Assembly (NCBI RefSeq): GCF_041821025.1
Contig: NZ_JBGUAY010000001.1
Location: 459,413-523,412, forward strand
Direction of reading: 5' to 3'
Origin: Egicoccus sp. AB-alg6-2
Lineage (GTDB): Bacteria; Actinomycetota; Nitriliruptoria; Nitriliruptorales; Nitriliruptoraceae
DNA: 64,000 nt
The notes beneath the pieces were generated by a model. It had not been told where the DNA came from. It made no database searches and saw only the letters and a program-made list of their open reading frames with translations. The position numbers and the translations under genes are program-made. Of the stretch, positions 29,517-37,111 are shown one piece after another. Position 1 is the stretch's first letter. Each line of letters starts with the position of its first letter.

Positions 29517-30197
29517 ATGACCCAGCGAACCGGGCTGACGAGCGGGCAGCGACGCACCAGCGCGCCACTGCGACGCCGACACCACGCGTCACGGCACACC
29601 GGGCTCTCCGACGAGTCGTTGGTCGACCGGGCCCGAGGCGGGGACGAGCGGGCGACGACCGAACTGCTGGCGCGCTACCGCGGCTTCGCGCGTGCGCGTG
29701 CACGCAACTACTACCTCGTCGGGGGCGACCGCGAGGACCTCGCCCAGGAAGCGATGATCGGGCTGTTCAAGGCCGTCCGCGACTTCGCCCCGAGCGGCGG
29801 CTGCTCGTTCCGCTCGTTCGCCGAGCTGTGCATCACCCGCCAGGTGCTGAGCGCCGTACGCAGCGCGACCCGCCAGAAGCATGCGCCGCTCAACGGCTCC
29901 GTCAGCCTCGACGGGCCACCCGGCGACGGCGACCGCGTGGCCGGCAGCCTGGCCGAGACGTTGACCGCGGGCGACCACGAGGACCCGCTCGCGTTGCTCG
30001 TCGGCGCGGACGAGGTCCATCGGCTACGGACGGGGCTCGCGCGCGTCCTGTCCGGATTCGAGGCCGAGGTGCTCGAGCTCTACCTCGACGGACGCAGCTA
30101 CGACGAGATCGCCAGCCGTCTCGGCCGACACACCAAAGCGGTCGACAACGCGCTGCAGCGCATCAAGCGCAAGCTCGAGGACCGTGTCGCCGCGTAG
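29517..30197 (+). CDS. sigH: SigH (Spo0H)-type RNA polymerase sigma factor
   Basis: A 226-residue sigma-70 family protein closely matching Bacillus SigH. Examples are DESLVDRARGGDERATTELLARYRGFARARARNYYLVGGDREDLAQEAMIGLFKAVRDF (region 2), FAELCITRQVLSAVRSATRQKHAPLN (regions 2.4 to 3) and a C-terminal helix-turn-helix (LDGRSYDEIASRLGRHTKAVDNALQRIKRKL, region 4). It lies directly after rlmB, the same neighbourhood as in Bacillus, where yacP intervenes. ATG 29517 with a G-run upstream is chosen. No anti-sigma gene is adjacent. Here it is unlikely to control endospores, so its regulon is open. Confidence 0.9.
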   Translation: MTQRTGLTSGQRRTSAPLRRRHHASRHTGLSDESLVDRARGGDERATTELLARYRGFARARARNYYLVGGDREDLAQEAMIGLFKAVRDFAPSGGCSFRSFAELCITRQVLSAVRSATRQKHAPLNGSVSLDGPPGDGDRVAGSLAETLTAGDHEDPLALLVGADEVHRLRTGLARVLSGFEAEVLELYLDGRSYDEIASRLGRHTKAVDNALQRIKRKLEDRVAA

Positions 30198-30249
30198 GGG
30201 CGGGTAGTTTCGGACGTCCCGTTGCCCGGTCGACGTCCAGGAGCCCCGC

Positions 30250-32295
30250 GTGCGCGCGAACGACCTCGAACACCTCGTGCTTCCCGCCGACCCGCAACTG
30301 CACCCCGACGGGGTCCGGGTCGCCTTCGTGCTCGCTGAGCACGACCTCGACAACGACCGCAACCTGCGGTCGATCCACCTGTTCGACGGCGTGCGTACGC
30401 GCCGCTTCACCCATGGCATGTCGGACCGCTCCCCGAAGTGGTCGCCCGACGGCCGGTGGCTCGCCTTCCTGCGCACCGCCGAGGGCGACGACCAACGCCC
30501 GCAGCTGGTGATCATGCCGGCCGACGGCGGCGAGGCGCAGCGACGCACCGACCTGCCGCTCGGCGTGTCCGGCTTCGCGTGGTCGCCCGACTCGGAACAG
30601 CTGGTGCTGGTGGCCGCCCGCTATGCCGACGAGGTGGCGGACCTCGACGACGACGAACGGCGCCGCCGACCAAAGCGCGTGACCAGGCTGCCCTACCGCA
30701 CCGACGCGGGGGGCTGGGTGCACGACCGCACCGACCACCTCTACCTCGTCGGCCTCGACGGCAGCGACGAACCGCAACGGCTGACCACCCCTGACCGCGA
30801 CCACGGCGACCCGAGCTGGCGGCCGGACGGCAAGGCGATCGCCTTCATCGCGCGGCCCGAGGCCGGTGACGACCTCGCGCCGGACACCCAGGTGTTCGAA
30901 CTCGACGTCGACTCGCACGAGGTACGGCCGCTGCTCGCCCCCGGGTCGTGGGCGTGGGTCAGCTATGCCCCGGACGGCCGGCTCTTCGTCGTGGGGCAAC
31001 GCGACCCCTTCGACTGGCCCGGCAACCACGGCGTGTTCTGGTGCCGCCCCTCCGAGACCGGGGACCAGCCGTTCGAACCGGTGGAACTGCTGGCGCACCT
31101 CGACCGTGACGTGCTCCCCGGCGCGCCGGCCAACGCCACGACGGGCCCGCAGTTCGTCGACGGCGGCTTCCTGATCGCCCTCGAGGACGCGGGTACCACC
31201 AAGGTGGTCCGGGTGGACCTCGACGCATGGGATCCGGAGGGCGACACGCCACCGCAGGTCACCGAGGTCGTGACCGGGCCTCGCTGCATCACCGGATACG
31301 GCGCGCGCGGCGACGGCTCGGCGATGGCGTTCACCATGACCGACCCCTCGACGCCGGGTGAACTCATCTGGTTGCAGGACGGTCGCGAACGCAACGTCAC
31401 GGACCTGGCGAAGAACTTCCGCGCGAAGGTCGACGTGCGGCCGACCCAGCGGTTCGCGTTCGAGCGCGACGGTGCGTCCATCGATGCCTGGGCGGTCCTG
31501 CCCGACGGCTTCGACACCGCCGCCGAAGCGAGCGTCCCGCTGCTGATCAACATCCACGGCGGCCCGACCTCGCAGTACGGCGACTACTTCTTCGACGAGT
31601 TCCAGGTCGAGGCCGGTGCCGGCTACCTGGCGGTGGGCTGCAACCCCCGTGGCTCGTCGGGGCGCGGCGCGGAATGGGCACGCGCGGTCGTCGGCGTGTG
31701 GCACGACCACGGGTCGGTGGACACCCTCGACCTCGAAGCGCTCGTCGACGCCACGCTCGAACGCTTCCCCCAGGCCGATCCCGAACGCATCGGCATCATG
31801 GGCGGCTCCTACGGCGGCTACGCGACGGCGCGCCTGATCGCGCGGTCGGACCGCTACCGCTCCGCGATCGTCGAGCGGGGACTCCTCGTCTGGGAGTCGT
31901 TCTCCGGAACCTCCGACATCGGGCCCTACTTCGACCGGATGTTCCTGTCCGCCTCGCTGCCCGACGGCGTCGAGACCCACCGCACTGCGAGTCCGGTGTG
32001 GACCGCCTCGACGGTGACCGCGCCGACCCTGGTCCTGCACAGCGAGGCGGACTACCGCTGCCCGATCGAGCAGGGCGAGCAGTACTTCCTCGCCCTCAAG
32101 CGCGCCGGCGTGACCACCGAGATGGTCCGCTTCCCCGACGAGACCCACGAACTGTCCCGCAGCGGCAGTCCGAAGCACCGCGTCGAGCGGTTCGAGGTGG
32201 TCCTCGACTGGCATGCCCGGCACCTGCTCGGCAAGGACGGGAACGAGGCCGACGACGCGGCCTCCGCCACCGCCGTGAGCCCCGAGGTCGGCTGA
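30250..32295 (+). CDS. S9-family prolyl oligopeptidase-like serine peptidase
   Basis: A 681-residue protein. An N-terminal beta-propeller of WD40/PD40-like blades (WSPDGRWLAF, WSPDSEQLVL, WRPDGKAIAFIA, YAPDGRLFVV) is followed by an alpha/beta-hydrolase domain from about residue 410. The catalytic Ser520 is in GGSYGGY, Asp601 in SEADYRCP, and His633 in DETHELSR, so the triad is complete. No signal peptide is seen, so it is probably cytoplasmic and degrades short peptides or acyl-peptides. GTG 30250 has AGGAG upstream, and TAGTTT at 30205-30210 is a possible -10. Confidence 0.92.
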   Translation: MRANDLEHLVLPADPQLHPDGVRVAFVLAEHDLDNDRNLRSIHLFDGVRTRRFTHGMSDRSPKWSPDGRWLAFLRTAEGDDQRPQLVIMPADGGEAQRRTDLPLGVSGFAWSPDSEQLVLVAARYADEVADLDDDERRRRPKRVTRLPYRTDAGGWVHDRTDHLYLVGLDGSDEPQRLTTPDRDHGDPSWRPDGKAIAFIARPEAGDDLAPDTQVFELDVDSHEVRPLLAPGSWAWVSYAPDGRLFVVGQRDPFDWPGNHGVFWCRPSETGDQPFEPVELLAHLDRDVLPGAPANATTGPQFVDGGFLIALEDAGTTKVVRVDLDAWDPEGDTPPQVTEVVTGPRCITGYGARGDGSAMAFTMTDPSTPGELIWLQDGRERNVTDLAKNFRAKVDVRPTQRFAFERDGASIDAWAVLPDGFDTAAEASVPLLINIHGGPTSQYGDYFFDEFQVEAGAGYLAVGCNPRGSSGRGAEWARAVVGVWHDHGSVDTLDLEALVDATLERFPQADPERIGIMGGSYGGYATARLIARSDRYRSAIVERGLLVWESFSGTSDIGPYFDRMFLSASLPDGVETHRTASPVWTASTVTAPTLVLHSEADYRCPIEQGEQYFLALKRAGVTTEMVRFPDETHELSRSGSPKHRVERFEVVLDWHARHLLGKDGNEADDAASATAVSPEVG

Positions 32296-32297
32296 CG

Positions 32298-32324
32298 TTG
32301 CTCCGGGCGGGATGCCGCTACCGT
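32298..32324 (+). promoter_or_regulatory. Candidate tRNA-Thr promoter
   Basis: TTGCTC (32298-32303) and TACCGT (32319-32324) are 15 bases apart. The tRNA begins 11 bases after the -10. The spacing is short, so confidence is limited. Confidence 0.35.
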
Positions 32325-32334
32325 TCCGCCTCCC

Positions 32335-32411
32335 GCCGAGGTAGCTCAGTTCGGTAGAGCGCCCGCCTTGTAAGCGGATGGTCAGGGGTTCGAATCCCCT
32401 CCTCGGCTCCA
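32335..32411 (+). tRNA. tRNA-Thr (anticodon UGU), CCA encoded
   Basis: The acceptor arms GCCGAGG (32335-32341) and CCTCGGC (32401-32407) pair perfectly. The D-arm GCTC/GAGC, the T-arm AGGGG/CCCCT with loop TTCGAAT, and the anticodon loop CTTGTAA (32367-32373) are all present. Anticodon TGT reads ACA. The discriminator T is followed by an encoded CCA. The outermost anticodon-stem pair (32362 with 32378) is a C-A mismatch, and the other four pairs are intact. Confidence 0.95.
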
Positions 32412-32423
32412 GCGAGTGACGAC

Positions 32424-32630
32424 CTTCGTTCCCGGAGCACAATGTGGGGGCCACCACCGGGCCCGGTAGCGGTGGGCCTGCCGGTTTTCGGTCCGGGAGC
32501 CGAAAGGAGGGCGCGCGCAGCGCCTGGTCGCGAGGCACCGTGCCGGCTTTCGTTCCGGGAGCCGAAAGTGGACCGCCCCGCCCGTCGGTCCCGGGCGGGG
32601 CGGCGTCCATTTTCGTGCCCCGGGCCGAAA
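32424..32630. repeat. Array of four palindromic units at 62-63 base spacing
   Basis: Four related 20-base units begin at 32424, 32486, 32548 and 32611. Units 2 to 4 have arms TTTCG and CGAAA around a 10-base GC-rich centre, and unit 1 is degenerate. The intervening segments are 42, 42 and 43 bases and differ in sequence. Several carry their own GC hairpins: 32574-32584 pairs with 32592-32602 over 11 bp, and ACCGGGCCCGGT is a 12-bp palindrome in the first. The 62-base period is not a multiple of three and no frame is conserved, so the array is non-coding. The whole gap 32412-32742 has no supported gene. Confidence 0.75.
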
Positions 32631-32742
32631 CGGGGCCGGTCCGCCAGGGCCCGGCGGTCGTGCCCGTACCTGCGCCCGTGTAGTTGCACGCGTGTCATTC
32701 GTCTGCGACGCTGGGAACCCGTCGAGCCCTGGAGTCCGTCCC

Positions 32743-33033
32743 GTGAGCGCCGAACCGCACGATGTCGCGGCCGCAGGCACCGGTATCGACCAGCGTGCGC
32801 GCCAGATCCTCGACTTCGAGCGCGAGTGGTGGCGGTACGCCGGCGCCAAGGAGCAGGCGGTACGCGACCAGTTCGACCTGTCGCCGACGCGCTATTACCA
32901 GCTGCTCAACGAGGTGATCGACGACGAGGCCGCCCTGGCCTACGACCCGATGCTGGTCAAGCGCCTGCGTCGGCTGCGATCGGCCCGCCAGCGTCAGCGC
33001 GCCGCGAGGCGCCTGGACGCCGACGCCCGCTAG
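32743..33033 (+). CDS. DUF3263 family protein
   Basis: A 96-residue protein with the actinobacterial DUF3263 pattern: [69 protein letters not shown]. The helix-turn-helix-like centre ([12 protein letters not shown]) and basic C-terminus suggest DNA binding. GTG 32743 with GGAG 8 bases upstream is preferred to the longer frame from 32692. The next gene starts 7 bases later. The mycobacterial pair Rv0430-Rv0431 has the same arrangement. Function is unknown. Confidence 0.85.
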   Translation: MSAEPHDVAAAGTGIDQRARQILDFEREWWRYAGAKEQAVRDQFDLSPTRYYQLLNEVIDDEAALAYDPMLVKRLRRLRSARQRQRAARRLDADAR

Positions 33034-33040
33034 GCGATCG

Positions 33041-33706
33041 ATGGAGACCGCGCCGCGCGACGAGGCACCGGAGAGCGTCGGCGCCGCGCTGGCGCGACGG
33101 TTGGGCATCGCCCTGGCCGTGGTGGTGGTGACCTCTGGCGCGTTCGCCTTCGTCGGCGCGATGGACCGCACGCCGCCCGAACAGGTGGCGGCCGGCGGGA
33201 TCGACGATCCTGCCGCGGACGAGGACGCCGCACCCGACGCCGAGGCGACCCGCGAGCCCACGCCGCCCGTCGACGAGGCCAGCGAGGAACCGGAGCCGGA
33301 GCCCGAACCCGAGCCGGAACCCGAACCCGAACCCGAACCCGAGCCCGAACCGGAGCCCGAGCCGGAACCCGAGCCCGAACCGGAGCCCGAGCCCGAACCC
33401 GAGCCCGAACCGGAGCCAGCGATCGCCCCCGGGAACATCTCGATCCAGGTCCTCGACGGCTACAAGGCCGACGGGGGCGCCGCGGCTCGTGGTGTCGCCC
33501 AGCAGTTGCGCGGCGGGGGCTACCGCGTCGTGGCCGAGAACCAGGCCCTCGACTACACCGTCACCACGGTGCTCTGGACCAGTGGCAACGAGGCGGCGGC
33601 GCGCCAGGTCGCGGCCGCGATCGGCGCGGGCGACGTCCGGCCACAGCCGGGCAACCTGTCGGAGTCGGTCAGCGTCCACGTGGTCGTCGGCGCCGACCGG
33701 GGTTGA
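33041..33706 (+). CDS. LytR C-terminal domain protein with Glu-Pro repeat (VirR-like)
   Basis: A 221-residue protein. A membrane helix (about residues 19-40) follows a short cytoplasmic N-terminus. An acidic linker with 22 consecutive Glu-Pro dipeptides (residues 83-126) then spaces a LytR_C domain away from the membrane ([47 protein letters not shown]...). The mycobacterial counterpart Rv0431 (VirR) also follows a DUF3263 gene and affects cell-envelope integrity and vesicle release, so an envelope role is a fair inference. It is convergent with the response regulator gene, 7 bases away. Confidence 0.8.
   Translation: METAPRDEAPESVGAALARRLGIALAVVVVTSGAFAFVGAMDRTPPEQVAAGGIDDPAADEDAAPDAEATREPTPPVDEASEEPEPEPEPEPEPEPEPEPEPEPEPEPEPEPEPEPEPEPEPEPEPAIAPGNISIQVLDGYKADGGAAARGVAQQLRGGGYRVVAENQALDYTVTTVLWTSGNEAAARQVAAAIGAGDVRPQPGNLSESVSVHVVVGADRG
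33287..33418 (+). repeat. Glu-Pro codon repeat, 22 units
   Basis: A run of hexamers alternating GAA/GAG with CCG/CCC encodes 22 Glu-Pro dipeptides. Synonymous codons vary, so the repeat is maintained at protein level, though the tract is probably prone to length change. Confidence 0.9.
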
Positions 33707-33713
33707 GCGCCGG

Positions 33714-34160
33714 TCAGTTGTTCTGCAGCAACTCGAGCTTCTCGAGGATCATGCGTCGACGCCGCTCCTCCTCCTCGGGGGCGGTCGCGAGCACGTCCTG
33801 CAGCACCTGCGACAGGGCCAACGGCGAGAACGGCTTGGTGATGTAGTCGGCCGCGCCGTGCGACCAACCGCGGATCTGGTCCTGGTCCTGCACCTTGGCG
33901 GTCAGGATGACGACCGGGATGTCGCGCGTCGCCTCGTCGGCCTTGATGGCCTCGAGCACCTGCCAGCCGTCGAGCTTGGGCATCATCACGTCGAGCAGCA
34001 CCACGTCGGGGTGGTGGGCCCGCACCTTGGCCAGGGCGTCCTCCCCGTCGCTGGCCTCGATGACGTCGTAGCCCTCGAACTCGAGGTTGACGCGGCACAG
34101 CAGCAGGACGTCGGGTTCGTCGTCGACGACCAGTACGCGGCGCCGTTCGTTGTCGGCCAT
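33714..34160 (-). CDS. Single-domain response regulator
   Basis: A 148-residue receiver domain. The acidic pocket DDEP (13-16) and phosphoacceptor Asp57 in VVLLDVMMPKLDG are present, as are the Thr in VVILTAK and the Lys in YITKPFSPLAL. After the receiver, a charged helix (EEEERRRRMILEKLELLQN) replaces an output domain, so it may act by protein contact. No histidine kinase is nearby. The start at 34160 (ATG) has AAAGG about 10 bases upstream. The 179-base gap to the divergent symporter gene presumably holds both promoters. Confidence 0.9.
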   Translation of the reverse strand: MADNERRRVLVVDDEPDVLLLCRVNLEFEGYDVIEASDGEDALAKVRAHHPDVVLLDVMMPKLDGWQVLEAIKADEATRDIPVVILTAKVQDQDQIRGWSHGAADYITKPFSPLALSQVLQDVLATAPEEEERRRRMILEKLELLQNN

Positions 34161-34281
34161 CCTGGAGCACCTTTCGGGGATTGCCAGGTGAGGAGTATGG
34201 CCCCTGTCGGCCGAGACGTCTTGTTCTCCAGCCTCCGGGCCGCGCGGGGCGCCCGGGCCGACGTCGTCGCGCACAGGTGAC

Positions 34282-34287
34282 TAGATT
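34282..34287 (+). promoter_or_regulatory. Candidate -10 of the symporter gene
   Basis: TAGATT lies 52 bases before the symporter ATG. No clear -35 is present. No glycine riboswitch-like structure fits in the remaining leader. Confidence 0.3.
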
Positions 34288-34339
34288 CGTCGACCGCGCC
34301 GAGATCCACGTTTGACGACGCCGACGAGGGGCTTGCTCC

Positions 34340-35731
34340 ATGTCCGAGGTGCTGGGCACGATCAGCGATTTCGTCTGGGGCCCGTGGCTGCTCATCCCGC
34401 TGTTGCTGCTCACCGGCCTGTACCTGACCGTGCTGCTGCGTGGCGTGCAGTTCCACAAGCTCACCTACGCCCTGTGGCTGGCGTTGATCAAGCGCAAGGA
34501 GGCCGGCGGCGAGGGCGACGTCACCCACTACCAGGCGCTGGCGACGGCGCTGGCCGCCACCATCGGGGTCGGCAACATCGCCGGGGTCGCCACGGCGATC
34601 GGCATCGGCGGTCCGGGCGCCCTGTTCTGGATGTGGATGACGGGCCTGGTGGGCATGGCCACCAAGTACGCGGAGGCGTTCCTCGGGGTGAAGTACCGCC
34701 GTCGCGACGCCGCCGGCGAGCAGTCGGGCGGCCCGATGTTCTACCTGCGCGACGGGGTCGGAGGGACGCTCGGCAAGGTCCTCGGGATCCTGTTCGCCGT
34801 GTTCGCCGCGGTCGCCGCGTTCGGCATCGGCAACGGCGTCCAGGCCAACACCGTGGCCGACGTCATGAGTGACGAGTTCGGTGTCGCCACCTGGCTGACG
34901 GGCCTCGTGCTCGTGCTCGGCGCCGGTGCCGTCCTGATCGGCGGCATCAAGGCGATCGGGCGTTTCGCCGCCGCCTTCGTGCCGGTCATGGCGATCATCT
35001 ACCTCGTCGGCGCCACGATCGTGCTGGCCGCCAACGCCGCCGAGATCCCCGGTGCGCTGGCCATGATCTTCTCCGACGCCTTCACGGGCACGGCGGCGAC
35101 GGGCGGTTTCGTCGGGGCCGGGCTGCTGACGGTGATCCGGATGGGTGTCGCACGCGGCATCTTCTCCAACGAGTCCGGCCTCGGCACCGGCGCCATCGCC
35201 GCCGCGGCGGCACAGACCACGAATCCGGTGCGCCAGGCCCTGGTGTCGATGACGCAGACCTTCCTCGACACGCTGGTGGTCGTCACGTTCACCGGCCTGA
35301 CCCTGGTCGTCACGGGGGTCTGGGAACTCGGCGAGGAGGAGGGTGCGACCCTCACCTCGCAGGCCTTCTCGCAAGGTCTGCCCGGCGAGTGGGGCAGCAT
35401 CATCGTCACCCTCAGCGTCGCGTTCTTCGCCTTCTCCACCCTGCTGGGGTGGGCGTACTACGGCGAACGCAACATGGACTTCCTGTTCGGGCGCCGCGCC
35501 GTGGTGCCCTACCGGGTGCTGTTCATCGCCGTCATCTTCGTGGGCGCGACCGCCGAGTTGGAGGTCGTGTGGACCTTCTCCGACATCCTCAACGGACTGA
35601 TGGCGTTGCCCAATCTGGTCGGCCTGCTGTTGCTCTCCGGACTCGTTGCCCGCGAGACGCGGGTGTATCTGGGGCGGCGCGACTGGAAGGACCTCGACGC
35701 GCCGAGCGACGCGTCACCGCCGAGCCGGTGA
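34340..35731 (+). CDS. Alanine/glycine:cation symporter (AGCS family)
   Basis: A 463-residue membrane protein with about ten or eleven helices. The AGCS signatures ATALAATIGVGNIAGVATAIGIGGPGALFWMW, GMATKYAEAFLGVKYR and RGIFSNESGLGTGAIAAAAA are clear. Family members import alanine or glycine with Na+. The ATG has GAGGGG upstream. The C-terminus is short and charged. The CysO-like gene follows 35 bases later and may be co-transcribed. Confidence 0.92.
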   Translation: MSEVLGTISDFVWGPWLLIPLLLLTGLYLTVLLRGVQFHKLTYALWLALIKRKEAGGEGDVTHYQALATALAATIGVGNIAGVATAIGIGGPGALFWMWMTGLVGMATKYAEAFLGVKYRRRDAAGEQSGGPMFYLRDGVGGTLGKVLGILFAVFAAVAAFGIGNGVQANTVADVMSDEFGVATWLTGLVLVLGAGAVLIGGIKAIGRFAAAFVPVMAIIYLVGATIVLAANAAEIPGALAMIFSDAFTGTAATGGFVGAGLLTVIRMGVARGIFSNESGLGTGAIAAAAAQTTNPVRQALVSMTQTFLDTLVVVTFTGLTLVVTGVWELGEEEGATLTSQAFSQGLPGEWGSIIVTLSVAFFAFSTLLGWAYYGERNMDFLFGRRAVVPYRVLFIAVIFVGATAELEVVWTFSDILNGLMALPNLVGLLLLSGLVARETRVYLGRRDWKDLDAPSDASPPSR

Positions 35732-35766
35732 CGGCCGCGGCCGCGCCGTGCAGAAGGATCGACGTC

Positions 35767-36045
35767 GTGGCGATCGTGCGCATCCCGACCCCGTTGCGGG
35801 CGCTCACCGGGGGTCGCCCCGAGGTGGCCGTCGAGGGCGCTGACCTCCGCGCGGTGCTCGTGCGCCTCGGGCAGGACCATCCCGGGTTGCTCGAGCGGAT
35901 CGTCGACGACGAGGGACGGCTGCGCCCGTTCGTGCACGTGTTCGTCGGCGCCGAGGACGTGCGGTCGCGCGAGGGCCTGGCCACCGAGGTCGGCGCGGAC
36001 GACACGGTGTCCATCGTGCCGGCCGTGGCCGGCGGAGTCGCTTGA
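35767..36045 (+). CDS. CysO/MoaD/ThiS-like sulfur carrier with two residues after Gly-Gly
   Basis: A 92-residue ubiquitin-fold protein. IPTPLRALTGGRPEVAVEGADLRAVLVRLGQDHPGLLERI and the RPFVHVFVGAEDVR..GLATEVGADDTVSIVPAVAGG segment follow mycobacterial CysO closely. Carrier proteins of this type end in Gly-Gly, which is adenylated and thiocarboxylated. Here the sequence continues Val-Ala before the stop. The extra residues would have to be removed, or the protein is inactive as a carrier. No cysM, moeZ or JAMM peptidase gene is adjacent. GTG 35767 has AGAAGG 9 bases upstream. Confidence 0.85.
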   Translation: MAIVRIPTPLRALTGGRPEVAVEGADLRAVLVRLGQDHPGLLERIVDDEGRLRPFVHVFVGAEDVRSREGLATEVGADDTVSIVPAVAGGVA

Positions 36046-36192
36046 CCGACCCCGCCCGTCCGCGCCCCGACCTGCCAGGGCCACACGGCCGGTGGTCCGA
36101 CGGGCGAATGCCTACCCGAACGGTCGCGTTCAGACGACCAGGTGAACGGCGATGCTGCGGCTGTTCGAGTTTCTACGGGAAGTGGTGGGGCA

Positions 36193-37101
36193 GTGGGCAG
36201 CGATGCAGGACACCCAGGTCGGGTGAGCGCAGTTCTCCTGGCGATGTTGCTCGCGGTGGGCGCCGTCGGGTGGTGGGCGATCGACACCTGGGAGCACGAC
36301 GGGGCACCGCACCACGCGGCCGACGTCGCCGATGTCGAGGCCGCCCTCCCCGTGTCGCAGGCCGGACCGGGACTCTCGCTGCACCTGGCCGTGCCGCGCC
36401 AACTCGTTCCGGGCCACCGGGCCCCGGTGCACCTCGCCGTCCGCGGGAGCGAAGGTCGTAGCCTCGCGCCGGACACCCGGCTGGTCGTCTACGCCGTCGT
36501 CGACGGGGTGTCCGACGCGCCAGCACCAGTCGTCGTCGGGGGTCCGGCGGCCCGGCCGACGAGCGCCGGTGAACTCGCCCGCGCGCCGCTGTACCTGCTG
36601 CCTGCCGGTGACCCCCCCTGTGGTGAGGTCGTCGGGGAACTGCGGGTACGAGTGGCGCTGATCGGCGAGCAGCCCGTCGAGGCCGAACAGGTGCAGGAGT
36701 TGGTCGGTCCCGACTGCGACGGCCCGCAGGTGGTGCCGGCACCCGAGACGGTGAACTTCGACCGTCCGGTGCTGGCCACCGAGAGTGGCTGGTACGACGA
36801 TCTCGAACGCCTGCTCCGCGAGCCGCAGCAGGAGCGCGTGCGCCCGCGTCGAACCGTCAGTGCCCCGACCCGGCCCGCGTCGCCGCAACCGACGACCGAG
36901 CCGGAGCCGACGCCCGAGCCCGGGCCCGAGCCCGAGCCGAAGCCGGAACCCAAGCCGGAACCCCAGCCCGAGCCGAAGCCGGAACCCAAGCCGGAGCCGA
37001 AGCCCGAGCCGGAGCCGGAGCCGAGCCCCACGCCTGCGCCGCCCGCACCACCGCGGCCGTCGCCACCGCCACCGGACGAGACCGCCGGCGACCAGGGCTG
37101 A
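36193..37101 (+). CDS. Membrane-anchored protein with Pro/Glu/Lys-rich C-terminus, function unknown
   Basis: A 302-residue protein from GTG 36193 (GGGAAG 10 bases upstream); GTG 36142 is an alternative start. One membrane helix (VSAVLLAMLLAVGAVGWWAI) lies near the N-terminus. A beta-rich external region (about residues 45-180) with two Cys (DPPCGE and GPDCDG) that may form a disulfide follows. The last 85 residues or so are Pro-Glu-Pro-Lys repeats (DNA about 36898-37023), giving an extended stalk as in TonB-like or wall-spanning proteins. No family is recognised. It is convergent with the exchanger gene, 10 bases apart. Confidence 0.65.
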   Translation: MGSDAGHPGRVSAVLLAMLLAVGAVGWWAIDTWEHDGAPHHAADVADVEAALPVSQAGPGLSLHLAVPRQLVPGHRAPVHLAVRGSEGRSLAPDTRLVVYAVVDGVSDAPAPVVVGGPAARPTSAGELARAPLYLLPAGDPPCGEVVGELRVRVALIGEQPVEAEQVQELVGPDCDGPQVVPAPETVNFDRPVLATESGWYDDLERLLREPQQERVRPRRTVSAPTRPASPQPTTEPEPTPEPGPEPEPKPEPKPEPQPEPKPEPKPEPKPEPEPEPSPTPAPPAPPRPSPPPPDETAGDQG

Positions 37102-37111
37102 GGATGTCCGG

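Noticed and set aside
32330..32610. Protein frames read through the tRNA-Thr antisense strand
   Set aside because: Sequences of this kind arise from translating the tRNA's T-arm and anticodon arm on the wrong strand. They are a known annotation artefact.
32424..32630. CRISPR array
   Set aside because: The units have regular spacing and unlike segments, but the repeats are only 20 bases and differ from each other, the segments are 42-43 bases with internal hairpins, and no cas gene is present.
34285..34339. Glycine riboswitch before the alanine/glycine symporter
   Set aside because: Only about 50 bases lie between the likely -10 and the ATG, and no paired aptamer-like stems were seen.
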